DNA of 64,000 bases, taken from NCBI GenBank assembly GCA_029721435.1, contig CM056586.1, positions 74,196,607-74,260,606 of the forward strand, given 5' to 3'. The notes beneath the pieces are model-generated. The model was not told where the DNA came from. It searched no databases and worked only from the letters and a program-made list of their open reading frames with translations. Each line of letters opens with the position of its first letter. The stretch's first letter is position 1. Shown one piece after another: positions 57,496 to 64,000 of the stretch. The DNA is from Gymnothorax reevesii (Eukaryota > Chordata > Actinopteri > Anguilliformes > Muraenidae). A program made the translations under genes and the position numbers.

Positions 57496-60400
57496 TTTAC
57501 CATTTTGGATGTGCGATAAATGGGAACTGATGGGAACTGGACAACTTTGAAAAGGGCCTGACAAGAGGGTAAGAGAATCTCTGAAGTGGCAAGACCTCTG
57601 CAGTGCTCCTTGTCACCAAACGTACCAACTGACAGTGGTCCAAGGAGTTATGATCTTTTTTGGAAGAAATGGACATGGTGTGCTCTGAACCAATGAAGAA
57701 AACGACCGTCCAGACTGTTCCCAGAAAAAAATCCAAAAGCCATGCCCTGTCATGGTATGGGGTTGTACCGTGCCCTTGGCAAGTGTAACTTACACTTCTG
57801 TGAATGCACCATTAAGGCTAAAAAGTGTGTCGAGATTTTGAAGTGACATAAGCCACCTTCAAGATAATATTTTTTCCATGGACGCCCATGTCTGTCTCAT
57901 GGTTTTGGTTTTTGGTCATGCTCATGTTCTTGTTCAGTGTTCATTATTATTGCCTTTTATTTATTCTTTTTGGTTATTGTAACATTCAGGTTTTTGGTTC
58001 ATTACATGTCTCAGTCCCATTGCACTTGTCTCCCCCGTCTTGTGATCTAGTTGGTTCAGTCCGTCTTCCCTGTCTGCGTGCTCACTGACTTCGGGTGATT
58101 TAAATGAATTCCAGTGTTTAAAATATTCCTTCAAATCTGGTTTTCTTCCTTCGCCCTTCTGTTCTGATTACTAACAAGACTAACATTTGTATTTTGTATC
58201 ATAGTCTGCTAACACAACTAATCCATGTATATAAGATTACTAACTTACAGACGAATACTCTAGTTTAATATGTAAAGTTGCACCGCTACCAATTTAGACT
58301 AATTCCCTCTCCGCAATCGCCCTGTTCTATACTCCGCCCCTCAGCTGTCGCTGTCCTCTCCTCAGCTTCAGCGAGAATCTCTCGCACTTGCTTAATCACT
58401 CTCCTGTGCTCGTTATCGGTGCACGAAGAACTCCTGGACCGGAGCTGTTTAAATGTCCTAGGCTATTTGTGTGATTCCCATTTGTATTGTCTTTCACCAA
58501 TTTTCGTGGTTAGGGCTTCCCTCATGTGATTCTCCCGATGTAATTAGTCCGATTCCCTACACCTGTTTTCTGTATAGCATGTGAATTTCCCAGTGTGTAT
58601 ATAAGTAGTCTTTTCACTCACAGCTCTTGTCAGAATGTTGATCAATATTTTTTTGTGCAGAGCGCCTTGTATGCCATTGATTATTGTTTCGCTTCTACTA
58701 GATTGTCCGACATCCTGTTAGGATCCTGTTTCTTCCATGTTTAAGTTTTGTGCCTGGCTATGCCATGTTTATTGATTTTCGTGTTTAGTGACCACTGCAT
58801 GTTATTATGACTATTCTTTGATTGCGTATTGTGTTTTGGTATTCAGATTTCATGTTTTTATTATTTTCTTGTCATAGTTTATCATGCCATGTTTTCTTGT
58901 TCTCGCCTTGTTATATTTCTGCCATGCCATACCTTGCACAACGTCTACCTCGTCTAGTCTTGTGTAGGTCTTTGCTCACGGTCCCTAGTCTTACGTGCCA
59001 TTCATTCGGGTGATTTACTGGTTTCTGGGTTTTCAATCTTCCTTCATATCTCGTGTTCTTCCTTCCTCTCTCCTTTTGCTATCTACTAACCATACTAACA
59101 GTTTATTGTTTTCGATAATTTACTAACACATATTAACATTGCATATTTTTACTAATTTACTAACATGCACTCGGGATTGTATAGCTGCACATACTAATTG
59201 ACTAACGATCTCTCAGCAATCGCCCAATTCTAATCTCCGCCCTCTTGCCTATCTCTGTTACAGCTTCTGTGAATTTCCACTTATATCTCAGGCTTTCCCT
59301 TTTCTTTAGACTATACACTTTAGTACTCCTTAACTGGAGCTGTTGTTTGTTCATAGGACTGTCTTGTGATCCCTGTCTGCGTTTTGGCATTTGCCAAATT
59401 CATGTAATTAGATTATTCCTCATGTGTCAATCCTGATTATTGTTTCATTGATCGCACCTGTTCTCCCTTGTCATGTGTTCACCCCGGATGTGTATTTAAG
59501 ATGTCTTCACATGCTCTTCCATGTCAGATCGTAACTTCCTTGTTTCTTGTGCCACGTTTGTTTCCGCCTCGACTCATTGTGATTCATCTTTCTGACTGGA
59601 TTGCCCGACTTCTGATTCTTGGTTTGCCCTTTTGGATATCGTTGCATCTGTGTATTTTTGACCTTTTTCTGTCCGACCTCGATTTTGAGGATTGCTGCCC
59701 TGTATACGATTCGGACTGTCCTTTGGCTTATGAGTTTGCTTCTCCCTCAAACCAACGCCTGTGTTCCGGGTCTGTTTTGTCTGACTACGATTTTTGTGAT
59801 TGGTGCCCTGGTAACGAACTCTGCTTTGTCCCACTGGAATTCGAGCTTTGGATTATGGACTCTGTACTGTTGCCTTCCTCTCTGCGGGGGTTATCCCCCT
59901 TATTCAATAAAGCACCTTTTTTTGCAATCCCGTGTCCTCGCTTTTGGTTCCAGATCGATTCCTCACACCTCCATTCTTGCCATTGCCCTTTTTGTATTGT
60001 TTTTGTCTTTCTGGATTTCGACCCATGTTTGTATGACCACAATTTCTGCGTTTTTTTTTTGATGCCCTGTGTATGACCCTCGGCTTTGCTCATCGACTAC
60101 GACTTTTTGCTTATCCTTTTTATACCTCTGCTCATCTGTTTTACTGGCTCTGACCCCTGCCTGCCTACTCCATGCTGTTTTTGGATTTCGTATTGTGGCT
60201 TGGCAATTCCAGTGTTTTTTGATGCGGACCCCATTTAAGTCATACGTTTTTTGGATTCCTGTCTCTCGCAAAGGCAAAGGCATGGCTCTGTACACGGAAG
60301 GTGTTGGCATTGGACTGGCCTGCCTGCAGTCTGCAGTTGTTGCCAGAAGAAAAATGGCACATTTTGAAACTCAATGTGACCACAAAGACCCGCTGCTGTT

Positions 60401-60691
60401 AGACACGTTACGTCTTGCTTGCAGGAAGAATAGGAAAAATTACACCTGACACACCTGATTACTTAGTGTCTCCAAGTGTTGAGAAAAGGAATGGCAGCAT
60501 TTCATAGTCCAAAGGCATCACTGTTCCAACTCTTTTGACATATGGCACAAGAATTAAAATCAAAACGATTACTTTGAAAAATTAATAAAAAATTTACGTA
60601 TGTGGTTAAACATCAACGTGATTTACAAATTATTGTTTTCAGTTTTAAATTTAATTTAACACACCGTCTAATTTTTTCAGATTTGAGGTTG
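57496..60691 (+). mobile_element. Tc1-like element split by an LTR block
   Basis: The left part (to 57,891) contains 'CTGTCATGGTATGGGGTTGT' (the VMVWG block) and reading that corresponds to 'NLHFCE', 'INAEKYVEIL' and 'GRPC' in relatives. The right part resumes at about 60,269 with 'AAAGGCATGGCT...GACTGGCCTGCCTGCAGTC' (DWPACS block) and a C-terminus, ending in CAGATTTGAGGTTG followed by TA (60,692-60,693). The two parts are consecutive in Tc1 transposases, so the 2.4 kb between them is an insertion. Confidence 0.7.
57892..60268 (+). mobile_element. Tandem LTR-like repeats, ~900 bp apart
   Basis: Two diverged direct copies are offset by about 895-905 bp. Matching landmarks are 'GCAATCGCCC...CTCCGCCC' (58,313 and 59,216), 'CTCATGTG...GATT' and 'ATGTGTATxTAAG' TATA-type boxes (about 58,595 and 59,490). 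The second copy ends with 'TTCAATAAAGCACC' (poly(A) signal about 59,905). The C/T-rich 'GATTxxGACTGTCC' phrases are typical of fish gypsy-type LTRs. No gag or pol lies between. The 202-codon ORF at 59,468-60,076 is in this sequence and is not a gene. Confidence 0.65.
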
Positions 60692-60693
60692 TA

Positions 60694-61760
60694 TACTGAG
60701 CAACAAAAGAAATATCAGTCAATACAAGAATGACCAGAAATGAAACGTGTAAAATTTATTTTAGAATCCTATTCATTATTAGCACATACACATTTACCCG
60801 CATGTCTTCAAACATTTCTTTTTTATGCCGTCATATCGACTGGGTGACCATGCAAGTACATTAACTAACATTCTAAATATCATTTCTTTTCCTGCTCAGT
60901 ATATATACAGTGGGGGCTAAGGGGGCTCTGCAAGATTTACAAATAAATAAAAGCAAGAATGAATACAGCAGCAACACCACCAATAATACCAACAAAAAAA
61001 CCACTAAGGCCAAGCTGAATTAGTTCATTTTCATTTTTGAAGCAGTGTAGACACACGTTGTATAAAATTTTGATACAATTTCCAGTCTATCAGTTCCTAT
61101 TGACATGTGTCACACATGGCTTCTGGCGAATGCCCCCGTCCCACAAAGCTTTCTGGCTCATCGGTCACTCGTCTTCCAGTCACCCACGGAAGACTATTGT
61201 ATCACAGGCCAATAAATCCGATTCGTGTTGGTCCACTTTCATGACAGTGTTCGACGTGTTGGGCATGATCCGATGAGGCAAAATCGTCCGATGAAGGAAC
61301 TGAGCTTAGTTCCTTCATCAGACGATTTCGCCTCATCGAATCAAAGAAATAAACTTTGTTTCCAACGAGTGACCGATGAGCCAGAAAGCTCTGTGGAACA
61401 GGGGTATAAAGTAACAATGGTTTCTAAATGCACATTCTATTTAGTAGCTAGATCAGAAACTACATAACAATTATGGAGAGGTAATGCATGCATACCAGGA
61501 AATTTTGAGGGTGGCACTGAGCTACAGGGACAATCAAGCCATACAGGCTCATCCAACATTACACTTGGAATTCAAGTTTAAATATGAAAAGAAATGAGAA
61601 ATCCTTAGCTAGCTAGCTCCATTAGACTCTGTTCCCACATTCTTCTTAAACTACCCTCAGAATAATGGGAGAGAAAACTGCCTTATCTGACTCAACTTTA
61701 TTGTGAAGTGCTTGGGAAAGTGTAACAAGCCACAAAGACTTGCAGAATCGCAGAGAACAA
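60694..61760. other. Intron sequence
   Basis: A near-palindrome, 'CGATGAGGCAAAATCGTCCGATGAAGGAACTGAGC' facing 'GCTTAGTTCCTTCATCAGACGATTTCGCCTCATCG', lies at about 61,270-61,340; 'GCTTTCTGGCTCATCGGTCAC' at 61,149 is inverted at about 61,368-61,390. This is probably a foldback repeat. No exon was found. Confidence 0.5.
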
Positions 61761-61762
61761 TA

Positions 61763-62941
61763 CAACCACGTTTCCAAAAGAGCTGGGAGGCTAAAACGTC
61801 AATAAAAACAAAATGCAATTATTTACAAATCATGTAAGCTCTATATTCAACTTAAAACAGCACAAAGACAACATATCAGCTATTGAAACAGATTTTTTTT
61901 TTTGAAAAACATATGCTCATTTCAAATTTGATGCCATTAACAGTTTTCAAATACGTTGAGACAGGGGAAAGTTCACCACTGTGATGCATTGCTTCCTCTT
62001 TTAACAACACGCTGTAAGTATTTGGGAACTGAGGAGACCAACTGGTGTAGTTATTAAAGTTTCATAATGTGCCACCTGTTTTCAGTGGGTGACAGGTCTG
62101 AACTGCAGCTAGGTCATTTAAGCACCCAGACTCTTTCACTGCCATTTTTTTACTTACCATGTTGTTGTAATATGTGCAAAATGTGTTTTGGTTTTTTTTG
62201 CTAAAATAAACAAGATTAAAGATGTCTGAATGGTAGCATATGTTGCTCCTGAACCTGTACATATTGTTCAGCAGGTGTCTTCACAGATGTGCAGGTTGCC
62301 CATGCCATGTGCACTTACGCACCCCCAGACCATCGGATGCTGGCTTCTGAACTGCGCACTGATAAGAAAGCTGAATGATCCCTCTCCTCATCCGCCTGGA
62401 GGACGCAGCGCCCATGATTTCAAAAAGATCACCGCAATTCAATATGGTTCCTTGGCCTTGCATAGAGAGATTTCTCTCTGAATCTTCCAGTGATATAATG
62501 GCCCATAGATGATGAAATCCCCAAATTCTTTGAAATTTGAGATCTGTTCATGCAGTCTTTCACAGAGTGGTGAAGACCTGGCCATCTTTACTTCTGACAG
62601 ACTCAGCGTACCTAAGATGCTCTTGTAATACCCAATCATGTCACCGACCAGTTGCACATACACCTAATCAGCTGTGAGATATTCCACAAGGCGTATTTTC
62701 CAAAATCTAACTTTTCCAGCCTTTCGCTGTCACTGTCCAAACTTTTTGATATGCGGTGCTGACATCAAATTCAAAATGAGCAGATGTTTTTCAAAAGATG
62801 AAATTTCTCAGTTATAACATTTACAGTAAGTTGTCTCTGTACAATTTCGATTAAATATTGGGTTTCAGTCATTTACAAATCATAGCATTCTCTTTGTGTT
62901 TACATTTTAAACCGCATCCCAGCCATTGGGAAATTTGGTTG
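61763..62941 (-). mobile_element. Tc1-like deletion derivative, minus orientation
   Basis: Flanked by TA (61,761-61,762 and 62,942-62,943), with ends CAACCACGTTTCC on the left and, reverse-complemented, CAACCAAATTTCC on the right. The catalytic-side block (about 61,960-62,450) and the HTH-side block (62,463-62,700, with SLSEVKMARSSPLCERLHEQI) are present, but the middle of the transposase is missing at about 62,452-62,462. It is related to the element at 48,894-50,539. Confidence 0.83.
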
Positions 62942-63159
62942 TAAAAGGCTTGCTCTACATGAAGCAAGGCTGGGAAGTTTCTGTAACGGCCTCAGAGAAA
63001 CGAGCATGCTCTGTTATTATTGTCTTCCTGTTATTATTGATAAAAATCACCATTACCGAGATACGCAGTGCAAAGTGCTCTGCACAACGCGAACTGAATG
63101 AGAACAACTGCCAGTGGAAACGTGACACAATCACATGAAATGCGGTAGAGAAGTCAAAC

Positions 63160-63269
63160 CTGCGTTCTCCCCTGGGAGACGCATGGCATGATGTCAGTGT
63201 GCTGATCGCAGGGCGATAAGGCTTCTTCTTCCTGTTTGCAGAGACCTGGTTCACAACTCGACTTGTCCT
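63160..63269 (-). CDS. tank: tank linker exon after the coiled coil
   Basis: Acceptor TTGCTTTTTTTTCAG, donor GTTTGA. It encodes (E)DKSSCEPGLCKQEEEALSPC...QGRTQ, 110 bp, phase 1 in and phase 0 out. It sits where human TANK has its poorly conserved DNNYGCVPLLEDSE... exon. There is no domain; the region is likely disordered. Assignment rests on splice sites, phase and position more than on sequence. Confidence 0.85.
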
Positions 63270-63505
63270 CTGAAAAAAAAGCAACAAACCGCCCCCGTCA
63301 AAAAACACTTCTTCCTGCATCTGTCATTTCAAAATTTCTCCAGAGCAGAGCTGGTTAAAAATGAGAAAACATTAAATACTAATCTGCACCATTGCCTGAA
63401 GTGCCTTAAAAATAGGAGGTCCAAGAATACTACATCCAAGTATAAACTTCATGTGCTTTCCGTGAATACAGTGTAAAACAAAGAAAAATACTGTTTAATA
63501 CTAAC

Positions 63506-63617
63506 CTGAATTGTGCTTGGAGGCCAATCTCAACTGAGCCTTCAGTTTTAAAATCAGCTGGTTTTGGTCCTCGATCCTTTTTTCAAGTTCTTGGGTGTAT
63601 TTTTCATAATACTCTTT
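63506..63617 (-). CDS. tank: tank coiled-coil exon (first in window)
   Basis: Acceptor TCCATTGCAG, donor GTTAGT. It encodes KEYYEKYTQELEKRIEDQNQ followed by LILKLKAQLRLASKHNS, a heptad-patterned coiled coil. It aligns with human TANK ENYEQRIREQQEQLSLQQTI and IDKLKSQLLLVNSTQ. It is 112 bp, phase 0 in and phase 1 out. In TANK this part mediates self-association. The first coding exon (start Met) is not found in the remaining 380 bp and must lie further right. Confidence 0.94.
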
Positions 63618-64000
63618 CTGCAATGGACAGAAAAAAGGAATAAAGTGTATTTCAGTTATACTTTATCTCCATAAATTCACAATAAACAAGCTTTGGGCCT
63701 TTTCCATTCAATTTCTATGACCGTGTTTGCTCCCATACCACTGTGAAACTTCCTCTTAGCTTTAAGAGGCGAATATTGTGTGGAATTGGCCTAGAGGAGG
63801 TAAGAGATATAGGGCAGAGATAAAAAATGAACTCTTTCCTTAGTATAGCTACCTTCACTGAAAAGAATACATTTCCCAATTTAAATGGCTCATTTAGATC
63901 AACCTTGGCAAGGCAGCATTCAAATATCAGAGCTTTACAATAAATATTTAAGAGATTTTCCTCAAAGTCAAAGACAACTTCTGCAGAAAACTAATGTTGA
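63618..64000. other. tank intron at the window edge
   Basis: No further exon was seen on the minus strand. The window ends inside the intron. Confidence 0.5.

Larger units (their letters stand above)
23107..63617 (-). other. tank: tank gene locus (six exons in window; first coding exon outside)
   Basis: TANK is a cytoplasmic adaptor that binds TRAF2/TRAF3 and the kinases TBK1/IKK-epsilon, and links TLR/RIG-I and NF-kB/IRF signalling. The six exons listed separately splice in one continuous frame of 963 nt (112+110+68+119+383+171) with GT-AG junctions and matching phases. Order and motifs agree with human TANK: coiled coil, linker, TBK1-binding segment, PxQxT TRAF motif, and C-terminal zinc finger after an '[IV]RGPQ' exon end. 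Introns, 5' to 3', are 236 bp, 16.4 kb, 91 bp, 2.87 kb and 19.9 kb. The first coding exon (about 30 residues in human) must lie beyond 64,000. Human TANK has about 425 residues, so this orthologue is shorter. Confidence 0.93.

Noticed and set aside
59468..60076. 202-codon ORF, the longest in the window
   Set aside because: It is Phe/Leu/Cys-rich with repeated Asp phrases, lies in LTR-like C/T-rich sequence that also reads open in another frame, and shows no domain.

Overview
This window looks like teleost fish DNA. It is AT-rich and intron-rich, full of degraded Tc1/mariner, hAT, piggyBac and non-LTR elements, tRNA-derived fish SINEs with 'GCGCTATATAAA' tails, and long CA/TA microsatellites. 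There are no prokaryotic-style operons. The species cannot be named from the sequence.

The one host gene I can support is tank (TRAF family member-associated NF-kB activator), on the minus strand from beyond position 63,617 down to a stop codon at 23,107. Six coding exons join in phase (963 nt, 320 residues plus stop): 63,506-63,617; 63,160-63,269; 46,674-46,741; 46,464-46,582; 43,212-43,594; 23,107-23,277. In order they encode a coiled coil, a linker, the TBK1/IKK-epsilon-binding segment, a TRAF-binding PxQxT motif and a C-terminal C2H2 zinc finger. The first coding exon lies beyond the right edge. Introns of 91 bp and 236 bp contrast with introns of 2.9, 16.4 and 19.9 kb, and the large ones are swollen by transposons.

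From 1 to 22.8 kb lies the 3' flank of tank, with no exon I recognise. It holds a piggyBac remnant between inverted arms, Tc1 copies at 5.0-5.8, 6.8-7.7, 13.9-15.7 and 18.4-19.9 kb, a hAT-type MITE with a perfect target duplication at 12.4 kb, minisatellites, and a low-repeat stretch at 16.9-17.6 kb that may be a conserved non-coding element.

The last intron (23.3-43.2 kb) carries hAT elements, RTE-type tails, a solo LTR with a perfect 5-bp target duplication, a Tc1 transposase with an in-frame triplication, two SINEs and a LINE endonuclease remnant. The 16.4-kb intron (46.7-63.2 kb) has the most nested structure. A 1.7-kb terminal-inverted-repeat element with a 9-bp target duplication and a THAP-like mini-exon sits inside a LINE reverse transcriptase. 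A tandem LTR pair sits inside a Tc1 copy.

I found no CRISPR array, operon or clearly new molecular system. The most unusual object is the THAP-associated element at 52,096-53,806. All element and gene assignments come from reading motifs and remembered families; no database search was run.
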